This document shows positions 32,986 through 42,466 of a stretch of DNA of 62,179 nucleotides, in pieces. The translations under genes and the position numbers were made by a program. The stretch's first letter is position 1; each line of letters opens with the position of its first letter. The notes under the pieces are model-generated. The model did no database searches and was not told the origin of the DNA. It was given only the letters and a program-made list of their open reading frames with translations. This stretch comes from an uncultured bacterium. Lineage in GTDB: Bacteria; Verrucomicrobiota; Verrucomicrobiia; CAIQCK01. Where the stretch lies: assembly GCA_903870275.1 (NCBI GenBank), contig CAIQCK010000110.1, positions 1 to 62,179 of the forward strand, read 5' to 3'.

Positions 32986-35478
32986 ATGAAGACGTTGGTG
33001 ACTCTGCTGCTTTTCTTCACGTGCAGTTGTCTGGCTGGCGATCTGACCACGCTCGATGGCACGACCTACCGCAATGTCAAAGTCACGCGCGTCGAAGCCG
33101 ACGGCCTCGTGATCACACACGCGGAAGGCGCGTGCAAAATTGACTTCCTCAAACTGCCTGAAGCGGTCCGCAAGCAATACGGCTATGATCCCGCCAAGGC
33201 CGGGGCGGCCAGGAAAGCCGCCGCCAACGGTGTCGGCAGCTGGCAGGAGATGGACCAGCGGATGATCTTCCTCACCGTGCAGCTTTCCAGCGTCGAGGCG
33301 TCGTTGGCAGCCATCAATCGCACGTTGATTTCGCTGGGCATTCAACAAGTCACCCGGCAGAGCAACGCCTCCATCGCTCATCAAGCCAACGAGGCCATGG
33401 ATCGCAACGCGGGCGGGCCGGTGCCGTGGGCGGATTTCTACGGGCACACCGCGGAGAAGTTCTTCTATCATCCGGTTGACCCGCACACGTACTATCACAC
33501 GTGGACGATCCTGGGCCTGCCGTCGTCGGGCAAGGTCGCGCCTGGAAAAGGAGTGCCATCATCCCAAGGGCTGCCCGTTCACCAGCGTCCGCCGCAGTTC
33601 GACTACATCTACCGCGCCAACGCCGACGCCGAGCGGCGCGCGCAGGCCGAGGTCGCCCGCCTCGGCAACAATGCCGGCGTGATTCTGGAACGCCGTCGCC
33701 AACTGGAGGCCGAGCAGTCGGCGCTTTGGTGCAAGATCGCCTTCCACGCCGTCGCGGGCCGCGAACTGCTCACGAAACCGCTTTACTACTACGACCTCAA
33801 AAACACCGGGCCGGGCTCCGCCGAAGGCCAGCAGCGGCTGGAGGCGTTGCGGGCGGCGATGGGTTATTTGCGCGACGGCAACCGGCTGGCCGCGATGGCG
33901 GAGCAAGGTGTGGACGCCGACGCGGCGCGTTGTTACAGCCAACTGCAAGCGGGCGTGGATGCGGCGCGCGGCGGGATGGAACGGCGGCTGATGGCGCAAC
34001 CCGTCGTGGTCGGTGACATGACCGACAGCCGGACGATGCTGGGGAGGTTTGTTGCCGTGGCGAAGCGGATGAGCGAAGTGAGCGCCAACATCGCCGATGC
34101 CCAGCGCCTGGCGCTGGACGGTGACCGCGCGGGCGACCAGGGCCGCAAGCTGACGTTCCGCAGCCAGCTTCAGCAATCGCTGATGCTCTGCGCCGAGGCG
34201 TTGCTGGCCGGGGACGAGTGCATCAACGAACTGGCGCGCGACTGGAAAGTGCAACCCGACACACTAACACCCGCGCCCGCATTGTCGTCGCTAGCATCAC
34301 TGGCTGTGCCGCCGGCGCGGCCGGCGGAAACGCCCGCGGTCCAACGTGTGGAGGCCGCCAGCTTCGTGAAGGAGATTTCGCCGAAAAATGAACGGGGGCT
34401 GAGTTTGGGAGCGATGAAGGCGGAAACCGTGCTGCGGTTGCAATACGTGTCGGGAAAGTGGAAAGCGTGGGGTGGCATTGCAACGGCATGTCCGGACGAT
34501 GCAATGGACCATGGCGGCGACAACGTCGGTGGCGAGCGCAACCGCCTGGCGATCATCAATGCGCCGGTGTCCGGCGAGATTGAGGTGCTGGCAGTGGTTC
34601 CGCCGGTAACGGCGGCAAGACCGTTTGAATTTACCGCGCCGCGCAACTTGGAGAACGTGGCGTTGCGAATCAACGGTGGCACCGGCGACTGGTCAAAGAA
34701 TCCCGATGGACACGTGAAGTATCTACTGACGGTCTTTGGCCAGACTCCCATCGTGGTTGCGCCTCCGCAGGTTTCACCGCCCTCCCAGCCATGGACCAAC
34801 AGCCTCGGCATGAAATTCGCGCCGGTGGCCGGCACGTCGGTGCTGTTCTCGATTTGGGACACGCGCGTGCAGGACTATCAGGCTTTTGTCTCCGCGACGG
34901 GGCGTTTGTGGATGAACAACGCCAAAAACCAGTTTGAGCAGGGACCAACGCATCCGGCCCTGTGGATTGGTTGGGAGGACGCCCAGGCGTTCTGCAAGTG
35001 GCTGACGGGCAAGGAGCGGCGCGAGGGCGCGATTACCTCCGCTCAGGAATACCGGCTGCCGACGGACTTGGAGTGGAGCGCGGCGGTGGGCTTGGAAAAT
35101 GAAACGGGCCATACGGCGATGGAACGATCCGGAAAAGTGCCGGATGTCTATCCGTGGGGCACGCAATGGCCGCCGCCGTACAGGTCGGGTAATTTCGGTC
35201 CGAAGCTGAACGTGGATGATTTTGAAAGAACAAGCCCTGTGGGCAGCTTTGCGGCGAACCGGTTCGGCCTCTACGACATGGGCGGCAATGTCTGCCAGTG
35301 GTGTGAGGATTTTTCCACCGGCCAAAGCGAGCGCGTGTTGCGTGGCAGCACGTGGAGCACGAGTGAACAGAACCAACTATTGTCATCTTATCGTCGCCCT
35401 GGCCGTCCCGTCGGTCACGTCAGCTGGGCTGGATTTCGTTGTGTGTTGGCAGGGCCGGACGGGCCTGCGCCCCGGTGA
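32986..35478 (+). CDS. large secreted protein with C-terminal SUMF1 domain
   Basis: The protein has 830 residues. Start at 32986 is supported by a GGAAGGAG ribosome-binding site. A signal peptide (CSCLAGDL) is followed by a short domain (LTTLDGTTYRNVKVTRVEADGLVITH, about 18-60) common at the N-terminus of verrucomicrobial secreted proteins. A mostly helical middle follows (about 80-440), with a beta-rich segment near 440-600. Residues about 603-830 form a SUMF1 domain (LGMKFAPV, AQAFCKWLTGKER, YRLPTDLEWSAAVG, YPWGTQWPP, FGLYDMGGNVCQWCED, VLRGSTWS, GFRCVLAG). The active-site Cys pair of true FGE is not visible, so a binding role is likelier. The gene stands alone. Confidence 0.8.
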   Translation: MKTLVTLLLFFTCSCLAGDLTTLDGTTYRNVKVTRVEADGLVITHAEGACKIDFLKLPEAVRKQYGYDPAKAGAARKAAANGVGSWQEMDQRMIFLTVQLSSVEASLAAINRTLISLGIQQVTRQSNASIAHQANEAMDRNAGGPVPWADFYGHTAEKFFYHPVDPHTYYHTWTILGLPSSGKVAPGKGVPSSQGLPVHQRPPQFDYIYRANADAERRAQAEVARLGNNAGVILERRRQLEAEQSALWCKIAFHAVAGRELLTKPLYYYDLKNTGPGSAEGQQRLEALRAAMGYLRDGNRLAAMAEQGVDADAARCYSQLQAGVDAARGGMERRLMAQPVVVGDMTDSRTMLGRFVAVAKRMSEVSANIADAQRLALDGDRAGDQGRKLTFRSQLQQSLMLCAEALLAGDECINELARDWKVQPDTLTPAPALSSLASLAVPPARPAETPAVQRVEAASFVKEISPKNERGLSLGAMKAETVLRLQYVSGKWKAWGGIATACPDDAMDHGGDNVGGERNRLAIINAPVSGEIEVLAVVPPVTAARPFEFTAPRNLENVALRINGGTGDWSKNPDGHVKYLLTVFGQTPIVVAPPQVSPPSQPWTNSLGMKFAPVAGTSVLFSIWDTRVQDYQAFVSATGRLWMNNAKNQFEQGPTHPALWIGWEDAQAFCKWLTGKERREGAITSAQEYRLPTDLEWSAAVGLENETGHTAMERSGKVPDVYPWGTQWPPPYRSGNFGPKLNVDDFERTSPVGSFAANRFGLYDMGGNVCQWCEDFSTGQSERVLRGSTWSTSEQNQLLSSYRRPGRPVGHVSWAGFRCVLAGPDGPAPR

Positions 35479-35574
35479 TCAACCACCATCGGCGATGCTG
35501 GAAGACGCAGCGTCTTTCCGGTTTGCGCCACTTGGTTGCTGACAACGGACGCGGGAACGCTTTTTAATGCCGGT

Positions 35575-37734
35575 ATGAACCGACTTCACCTTTCCCTGCT
35601 GGTCGCGGCGCTCGCCGCCGTCTCCGCTCGCGCCGCCGATGACATCGTGCTCGCCGATTTCGAGGGCAAGGATTACGGCAACTGGAAAACCACCGGCGAG
35701 GCGTTCGGGCCGGGGCCGGCTCAGGGAACGCTGCCGCGCCAGATGAAGGTCAGCGGCTATCTTGGCCACGGGTTGGTCAACAGTTTTTATGGCGGCGACA
35801 AATCCACCGGCACGCTCACGTCGCCGGAGTTCAAGATCGAGCGGCATTACATTTCGTTTCTCATCGGCGGCGGCGGCTGGACCGGCAAGACGTGCATGAA
35901 TCTGCTCGTGGACGGCCGGGCGGTCCGCAGCGCCACCGGCCCGAACGTCGTGCCCGGCGGCAGCGAGGCGCTCGGGCCGGCGTCGTGGGACGTGAGCGAG
36001 TTCCCCGGCAAGACCGCGCAGATTCAGATCGTGGACAACGCGACCGGCGGCTGGGGCCACATCAGCGTGGACCAGATCGTGCTCACCGACAAAAAACCGC
36101 CAAAACTGCTCGCCGACCAGACGCGCGAGTTCGCCATCGAGAAACATTACCTGAACCTGCCGGTGAAGAACGGCGCGCCGAAGCGCAAGATGGCTGTGCT
36201 CGTGGACGGCAAGCCGGCGCGCGAGTTCAACATCGAGCTGGCCGACGCCGCGCCCGACTGGTGGGCGCCGCTGGACGTGCGCGCGTTCCGGGGCAAACGC
36301 GTCACGCTTTGCGTCAACCAACTGCCGGAAGATTCCAGCGGGCTGAAGGCCATCGAGCAGGGCGATACGCTCAAGGGCGCAGAGAATCTTTATCACGAGA
36401 AATACCGGCCGCAGTTCCACTTTACGCCGCGGCGCGGCTGGACCAACGATCCCAACGGCCTCTGCTATTACAAAGGCCAGTATCATCTTTTCTTCCAAGC
36501 CAATCCCTATGGCGTGAAGTGGGACAACATGCACTGGGGCCACGCCGTCAGCCGCGACCTCATCCACTGGACGGAGACGGACATGGCGCTCTATCCCGAC
36601 GACCTCGGCGTTTGCTTCTCCGGCTCCGGCGTCGTGGATCATCACAACACGACCGGTTTCCAGAACGGCAAAGACGCGCCCATCGTTTGCATCTTCACGA
36701 GCATGGGCGAGCAGCACGGCGCGCAGTCGCTCTGCTACAGCACCGACGCCGGCAAGAGCTGGCGGAACTACGACAAGAACCCCGTGCTCGGCAACCTCAC
36801 GCCCGGCAACCGCGACCCGAAAGTCATCTGGCACGAGCCGACGAAGAAATGGGTGATGGCGCTCTACCTTTCACAGGACAAGAAGTCGGACAAGCCGCCC
36901 ATGTATGCGCTGTTCGGCTCGCCGGACCTGAAGGCGTGGACGAAGCTCTGCGAAATCGAGCCGCCGAAATGCGGGGAATGCCCGGACCTGTTTGAACTGC
37001 CGGTGGACGGCGACGCGAAGAACACGCGCTGGGTCTTCTGGGGCGGCAACGGCAACTACTACGTCGGCCGATTCGACGGCACAACATTCAAACCGGAAAG
37101 CGGCATTCAGTGTTTCATCGCCAGCCATTCTTTTTATTACGCCTCGCAAAGCTGGAGCGATATTCCCGCCAGCGACGGCCGGCGCATCCAGATCGCGTGG
37201 ATGAGCGGCGGCCAATATCCCGACATGCCGTTCAACCAGCAGATGAGCTTCCCGCGCGAGTTGACGCTGCGCACGACGCCGGACGGCATCCAGATGTTCT
37301 GCAACCCGGTCCGCGAAATCGAGAAGCTCCATGGCAAGGCGCGGACGTGGACAAATGCCGCGCTCAAGCCGGACGAAGACCTGCTCGCCGGCGTGAGCGG
37401 CGAGCTTTTCGACATCCGCGCCGAGATCGACCCCGGCAGCGCGAAGCAGATCGCTTTTGACCTGCGCGGCGTCAAGGTTTGCTACGACACGGCGGCGAAA
37501 AAACTCTCGTGCGGGAAGGCCAGCGCGCCGCTGGAGCCGGTCAATGGCCGCATCCGGTTGCAACTGTTGCTAGACCGCACGTCGCTGGAGGTGTTTGCCG
37601 ACGACGGCTTGATAACCCTCAACGACTGCTTCGTTCCCGACGACGCCAACCGCTCGCTCGCCCTCACCGCCGACGGCGGCGAGGCGAAGGTTGTTTCGAT
37701 GAAAGTATTCGAACTGCGCTCTGCGTGGAAGTAA
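35575..37734 (+). CDS. secreted GH32 fructosidase (levanase/exo-inulinase-like)
   Basis: The protein has 719 residues with a signal peptide (about 1-21, SARAADD). The N-terminal 270 residues hold duplicated beta-sandwich modules (VLADFEGKDYGNWKTTGEAFG). The GH32 catalytic domain follows: nucleophile D292 in WTNDPNG, D414 in RDP and acid/base E468 in GECPD. LFFQANPYG and SRDLIHWTE are also present. A C-terminal sandwich (about 560-719) ends near NDCFVPDD. It releases fructose from fructans or sucrose (family knowledge). It is flanked by the SUMF1 protein and the pseudokinase, with no transporter adjacent. Confidence 0.9.
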   Translation: MNRLHLSLLVAALAAVSARAADDIVLADFEGKDYGNWKTTGEAFGPGPAQGTLPRQMKVSGYLGHGLVNSFYGGDKSTGTLTSPEFKIERHYISFLIGGGGWTGKTCMNLLVDGRAVRSATGPNVVPGGSEALGPASWDVSEFPGKTAQIQIVDNATGGWGHISVDQIVLTDKKPPKLLADQTREFAIEKHYLNLPVKNGAPKRKMAVLVDGKPAREFNIELADAAPDWWAPLDVRAFRGKRVTLCVNQLPEDSSGLKAIEQGDTLKGAENLYHEKYRPQFHFTPRRGWTNDPNGLCYYKGQYHLFFQANPYGVKWDNMHWGHAVSRDLIHWTETDMALYPDDLGVCFSGSGVVDHHNTTGFQNGKDAPIVCIFTSMGEQHGAQSLCYSTDAGKSWRNYDKNPVLGNLTPGNRDPKVIWHEPTKKWVMALYLSQDKKSDKPPMYALFGSPDLKAWTKLCEIEPPKCGECPDLFELPVDGDAKNTRWVFWGGNGNYYVGRFDGTTFKPESGIQCFIASHSFYYASQSWSDIPASDGRRIQIAWMSGGQYPDMPFNQQMSFPRELTLRTTPDGIQMFCNPVREIEKLHGKARTWTNAALKPDEDLLAGVSGELFDIRAEIDPGSAKQIAFDLRGVKVCYDTAAKKLSCGKASAPLEPVNGRIRLQLLLDRTSLEVFADDGLITLNDCFVPDDANRSLALTADGGEAKVVSMKVFELRSAWK

Positions 37735-37790
37735 CCGAAAGTCGAAATCGTCCTCGCCCGCGCCTTGACCGGTGGCGGTGAACCGCTAGA

Positions 37791-40517
37791 GTGAAGCTTC
37801 AGCGGGAACTGACCGAAGTGACATCGCTCGAAGGACAAAAGTTTCACGACTACGAAGTGCTGACCCTGCTCGGACAGGGAAGCGTGGGCGCTGTCTACAA
37901 GGCGCGCCAGATTTCGCTGGACCGGCTCGTGTCGCTGAAGGTGTTGCGGCCGGAGCTGTCGCGGGACGGCGAGTTCATCGCGCGTTTCAAACAGGAGGCC
38001 ATCGCCGCGGCCAAGCTCAATCATCCCAACCTCGTGCAGGTGTATTCCGCCGGCGAGAGCGACGGCGCGTTTTATCTCTCGATGGAGTTCATCGACGGCG
38101 ATTCGTTGCAACGGCGTTTCGAGCGCGTGAAGCGGCTGGATATCGAGCAATCGCTTGCGACCTGCTACTACCTGGCCCACGCGCTGGACCACGCGTGGCG
38201 GCGGGGTGGGTTGATCCACCGGGCGATCAAGCCGAGCAACATCTACCTCTCGCGGCACGGCGAAGTGAAGCTGGGCGACCTCGGCGTGGCGAGGCCGGTG
38301 GGTGTCGCGTTCGCGGGCGAGAGCGGCAAGCCGTATTACATCAGCCCGGAGCAGGCGCGCGGCGAACCGGCGCTGGATTTGCGCTCCGACATCTACAGTC
38401 TGGGCTGCGTGCTCTTTCACATGCTCGCCGGCCGGCCGCCCCACGACGGCCCGACGGCGGAGGAAGTGGCGCAGCGTCACGTCTCCGAGTTGCCGCCGGC
38501 GATTGTGAACCTATGGCCGGCGTGTCCGGCGCAAGTGGCGCTGCTGTTGAACAAAATGATGGCGAAGAACCCGGTCGCGCGGCAGCAGGATTACGCGGAA
38601 CTGATTGCCGACCTCGTGCGCGTCAGCGAGCAACTGGGTCTGGCGGCAGCCGGTTCAACGCAGCGCGTCGCGCCGAAAACTCCGCCGCCCGTCAAGCCCG
38701 CCACTGCGCGGGTTGCCGTTCGCGCGCCTCAAAAATCGTGGTCGCCGGTTCTGCTGGCGGCGGGCGTTGTGGTCATCGCAGCGGCCGTGGTGATTTGGTC
38801 GCCGTGGAAGGAACGTGGTGCGTCGAGCGTGAAGCGTGGAGCGACAAATGCAGGGAGCGCGGCCGTTCCGCCCGGCGAACATGCAAAAGTGGGGACGCCT
38901 GCGGTTGCGCCGCCGGTCGTCCAGCCGCCCCCGAAACCTGCCGCCGGGCTGGGGATCGCCGCGACACCCCAAACCACTCCGGCGGGCGGGACGCCCGCGC
39001 TCCCCACCGCCGCTCCCTCTGCCGACGCCTGGCTCGCGTCGGTTGCCTCGCTCGCGCCGGAGGAGCAAATGCCGCGCGTGATCGCCCGGTTGAAGGAACT
39101 CAATCCCGGCTACGACGGCGAGGAGCAGCACCGGATCGCGGGCGGCTGCGTCACGGAACTCACGATCCCTTCCGCCGCCGTCAAAGACCTCGCGCCGCTG
39201 AAGGCGCTGGCCGGCCTGCAACAACTCGTTTGCGGCAGTGCGAGCGCCCGCAGCCAACTGGCCGATCTCGCGCCGCTGCGCGGGATGCGGCTCGTGAGCC
39301 TCTCGTGCCTGAGCGCGCAGGTGAGCGACCTTTCGCCGTTGCGCGGCGCGCCGTTGGAGAATCTCGTCCTTATCGGCAGCCCGGTCAGCGACCTTTCGCC
39401 GCTGAAGGGCGCGCCGCTCGTGCAGTTGTATCTCGGCGGCACGCAGGTGGGGGATTTGTCGCCGTTGCGCGGCATGAAGCTGACCCACCTGTATCTGGAA
39501 GACACGCCGGTCACCGACCTGTCGCCGCTGGAGAGCATGCCGCTGGCGCAACTCAGCCTTTCCGGCACGCGTGTGGCCGACTTGAAATCCATCCGGAACA
39601 TGCCGCTGGCGATCCTGGACATCACCGGCGCGCCCGTGACGGACCTCTCACCGCTGGCGACGCTGCCGCTGAAGCAGCTCCGTTGCGACGTGGCATTGAT
39701 TCAGAACAAATCCGCCGTGCAAACGCTGATGGGCATCGGCACACTGGAAAAAATCAATGACCAGGTAGTTGCCGCCGTTCTGCAAAAAACCGCCACCACC
39801 GCGCCGCCCGCGACCGCGGAGATGCCGCCGCCCGCCGTCGTGGATCCGTTCGTCGCGTCCGTTGCGGCGCTGCCGGCCGAGCGGCAGCTCGCCGCCGTCA
39901 TCGCGAAGTTGCGCGAGCTCAACCCGCGCTTCGACGGCCGCGAGCAGCACCGCATCGCGCGCGGCGTTGTGACCGATCTGAACATTTCCACCGCGGCCGT
40001 CACGGACCTTTCGCCGGTGCGCGCGCTGGCCGGCTTGCAGCGGCTGACACTGGCGCCGTGGGCCGGCGCGGCGCGCGGCGCGCTGGCGGACCTCTCCCCG
40101 CTGAATGGGTTGCAGTTGTTCTGCCTGTGGTGCCATAACACGCAGGTGGCCGACCTCTCGCCGTTGCGCGACATGCCGCTGACGGCGCTGAGCTGCGACA
40201 ACACCGCCGTGCATGACCTCTCGCCGTTGGGTGGCATGAAGCTGGCGGTGTTCAGTTGCAGCCGCACCGCCGTGAGCGATCTCTCGACGTTGAGCGGCAT
40301 GCCATTGGCGGTCCTCTGGTGCGACCACACGAAGGTCGCCGACCTCTCGCCGCTGAAAGGCATGCCGCTGAAGGAACTCCGCTGCGATTTCGACAAAGAC
40401 CGCGACGCCCCCATTCTCAGCAGCATCGCCACGCTGGAAAAAATCAACGACCTGCCCGCCGCCTCGTTCTGGACCAAAGTCGGCGCCATCGTGCTGAAGT
40501 CCGGCGGCAAACGCTGA
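37791..40517 (+). CDS. receptor-like Ser/Thr pseudokinase with two extracytoplasmic LRR modules
   Basis: The protein has 908 residues with a GTG start. The kinase domain (about 20-275) has a glycine loop (LGQGSVGAVY), ATP-binding Lys K50 (VSLKVL) and D163 in DLG. The catalytic loop, however, reads HRAIKPSN: the essential HRD Asp is A145 (codon gcg). A transmembrane helix (about 316-338) separates it from an outside region with two homologous modules. The modules start VASVASLAPEEQ and VASVAALPAERQ, each followed by about ten 22-residue LRRs of the form (V)xDLSPLxGMPLxxL. It is predicted to be a signalling or scaffold protein without normal phosphotransfer. Confidence 0.85.
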   Translation: MKLQRELTEVTSLEGQKFHDYEVLTLLGQGSVGAVYKARQISLDRLVSLKVLRPELSRDGEFIARFKQEAIAAAKLNHPNLVQVYSAGESDGAFYLSMEFIDGDSLQRRFERVKRLDIEQSLATCYYLAHALDHAWRRGGLIHRAIKPSNIYLSRHGEVKLGDLGVARPVGVAFAGESGKPYYISPEQARGEPALDLRSDIYSLGCVLFHMLAGRPPHDGPTAEEVAQRHVSELPPAIVNLWPACPAQVALLLNKMMAKNPVARQQDYAELIADLVRVSEQLGLAAAGSTQRVAPKTPPPVKPATARVAVRAPQKSWSPVLLAAGVVVIAAAVVIWSPWKERGASSVKRGATNAGSAAVPPGEHAKVGTPAVAPPVVQPPPKPAAGLGIAATPQTTPAGGTPALPTAAPSADAWLASVASLAPEEQMPRVIARLKELNPGYDGEEQHRIAGGCVTELTIPSAAVKDLAPLKALAGLQQLVCGSASARSQLADLAPLRGMRLVSLSCLSAQVSDLSPLRGAPLENLVLIGSPVSDLSPLKGAPLVQLYLGGTQVGDLSPLRGMKLTHLYLEDTPVTDLSPLESMPLAQLSLSGTRVADLKSIRNMPLAILDITGAPVTDLSPLATLPLKQLRCDVALIQNKSAVQTLMGIGTLEKINDQVVAAVLQKTATTAPPATAEMPPPAVVDPFVASVAALPAERQLAAVIAKLRELNPRFDGREQHRIARGVVTDLNISTAAVTDLSPVRALAGLQRLTLAPWAGAARGALADLSPLNGLQLFCLWCHNTQVADLSPLRDMPLTALSCDNTAVHDLSPLGGMKLAVFSCSRTAVSDLSTLSGMPLAVLWCDHTKVADLSPLKGMPLKELRCDFDKDRDAPILSSIATLEKINDLPAASFWTKVGAIVLKSGGKR

Positions 40518-40735
40518 ACCGCCTGCCTGTTCCTTCCGCATTCGGCACTCGTCCCCGGGCCGCTTTTAGGTGGAACGGGCGCTCCGCGCGCGATACGCTC
40601 GGAATCGGCAACAGCCGCCGCGCAGAACGGTTTGCAGGCGGTGATGACAGGAGTCTGAATGGACGCATGCGCTGAGCTCGACGACGATGCGAAACTTGCG
40701 ATGAGCCTTTTCCGCCCACCGGCTTGGCGAATCCC

Positions 40736-42361
40736 ATGAGCGCGCCCAAGGTCCCGCCCGTCATGCCGCCTCCGCTGCCGCAGAAGAATCACGGGGTGTT
40801 GTTCGATATCTGTCTGATCGGCGTCGGCATGTTGGCCAGCGTCGTTTTGTTGTGGGTGTTCGCTCAGGCCTTTTTGGGGGCGCAAGGCGCCGCCAAGCGC
40901 GACAAAGGCGACTTCGACGGAGCCATTGCCAGCTTCACTTGGGCTATCAGACTGAATCCAAAATCAGCCAGCTCTTATTACGAACGCGGTATCGCCCGAC
41001 ACTGGAAAGGCGACCTGAATGGCGCTATTGCCGACTACACTCGCGCCATCGAACTGAACCCGAAGCATGTCCTCGCCTACACGAGACGCAGCTTCGCCTG
41101 CAGTTCTAAAGGCGAAAACGACAGGGCGATTGCTGACTCTAACGAAGCCATCCGACTCGACCCGAAAAACGCCGATGCCTACTACGGCCGCGGCATCGCC
41201 AAACACTGGAAAGGGAACCTGGATGGGGCCATTGCCGACTGCACTCGCACCATCGAACTAAACCCGGAGTATGCCGCCGCCTATTGCGGCCGCGGCAATG
41301 CCTACAGCAGCAAAGGCGATCATGACAAGGCGATGGCTGATTTTGACGAAGCGATCCGACTCAACCCGAAAGACGCCCGCGCCTACTGCGGCCGGGGCTT
41401 CGCCTACGGCTCCAAAGGCGAGCACGACAAGGCGATTGTTGATCTTAATAAAGCCATCCGACTCAACCCGAAGGACGCTGACGCCTACTACGGCCGTGGC
41501 ATCGCCAAATACTGGAAAGGCGACTCCAATGCGACCATTGCCGATTGCACTCGCGCCATCGAACTGAACCCGAAATACGCCTTCGCCTATTACAGCCGCG
41601 GAGTCGCCTACAGCTTCAATGGCGAACACGACAAGGCGATTGTTGACCTCAACGAAGCCATCCGACTCAACCCGAAATACACCCCCGCCTACTGCGAACG
41701 TGGTGTCACTTACGCGCTGAAAGCAGATTACAATAAGGCGATGGTTGACTGCACTCGCGCTATCGAACTCGACCCCAAAAACGCCCGCGCTTACTGCGGC
41801 CGCGGTGTCATCTACGGCTTCAACGGCGACCCTGACAAGGCCATTGTTGAATTCACTCGCGCCATCGAACTGAACCCCAAGGAAGCCAACGCCTATTACC
41901 ACCGGGCCTGCGTTTATTCCTTGCAACACGACTGGACCCGCGCGCTTGCCGATTTCCGCCGAAGCTGTGAATTGGCGAGCCCGATCAAGCGGGATTACGC
42001 ACACTTGAGGCTCTGGATCGTCCGCAACCAGTTGGGCGGGAAAGAGGAAGCGAACAAGGAACTCGCGGCTTACCTGGACAAGCGCGGAAGCGGGGCGCCG
42101 GACAAGTGGCCGGTCCAGATTGCGGATTTCCTGCTCGGCAAAACCAGCGAGAGCGATTTGATTGCCGCGGCTGCCTCGCCCGACGCGAAGAAAGAGCGTG
42201 GCCGGCGCACGGATGCATGGTTCTTCGCCGGCATGAAACGGCTGCTGGCAGGCGACAAGACGGCCGCCGCTGACTGCTTTCGAAAATGCCTGGCGCTGGA
42301 GAGGAAGGACTACACGGAGTATTATGGCGCCCAAGCCGAACTGAAGGCGCTCGGCCAGTGA
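40736..42361 (+). CDS. membrane-anchored protein with about 11 TPR repeats
   Basis: The protein has 541 residues. The start at 40736 is preferred; an upstream TTG (40724) reads four extra residues. A single transmembrane helix (about 24-46) follows a Pro-rich N-terminus. About eleven 34-residue TPRs run from about 58 to 425, with consensus DxxxAIADxTRAIELNPKxAxAYxxRGxAYxxKGE. Units alternate between a TRAIEL and a NEAIRL form, giving partial 68-residue periods. The last 110 residues are helical but not TPR-like. It probably scaffolds protein complexes, perhaps with the adjacent pseudokinase (inference). Confidence 0.85.
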   Translation: MSAPKVPPVMPPPLPQKNHGVLFDICLIGVGMLASVVLLWVFAQAFLGAQGAAKRDKGDFDGAIASFTWAIRLNPKSASSYYERGIARHWKGDLNGAIADYTRAIELNPKHVLAYTRRSFACSSKGENDRAIADSNEAIRLDPKNADAYYGRGIAKHWKGNLDGAIADCTRTIELNPEYAAAYCGRGNAYSSKGDHDKAMADFDEAIRLNPKDARAYCGRGFAYGSKGEHDKAIVDLNKAIRLNPKDADAYYGRGIAKYWKGDSNATIADCTRAIELNPKYAFAYYSRGVAYSFNGEHDKAIVDLNEAIRLNPKYTPAYCERGVTYALKADYNKAMVDCTRAIELDPKNARAYCGRGVIYGFNGDPDKAIVEFTRAIELNPKEANAYYHRACVYSLQHDWTRALADFRRSCELASPIKRDYAHLRLWIVRNQLGGKEEANKELAAYLDKRGSGAPDKWPVQIADFLLGKTSESDLIAAAASPDAKKERGRRTDAWFFAGMKRLLAGDKTAAADCFRKCLALERKDYTEYYGAQAELKALGQ

Positions 42362-42466
42362 GGATTACGAGCCGGCGCGCAGCCGTCACCGCTGCGAGAA
42401 TCTTCTTGTCGTTCAGTCACCGTTTGACTTCGTTGCGTCGGCCGCTATGATGCTGTGGTCTCCCTA

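Noticed and set aside
39200..41960. Regular DNA periodicity resembling a CRISPR array
   Set aside because: The periods of about 66 and 102 bp come from LRR and TPR coding repeats, with no identical repeats separated by unique spacers.
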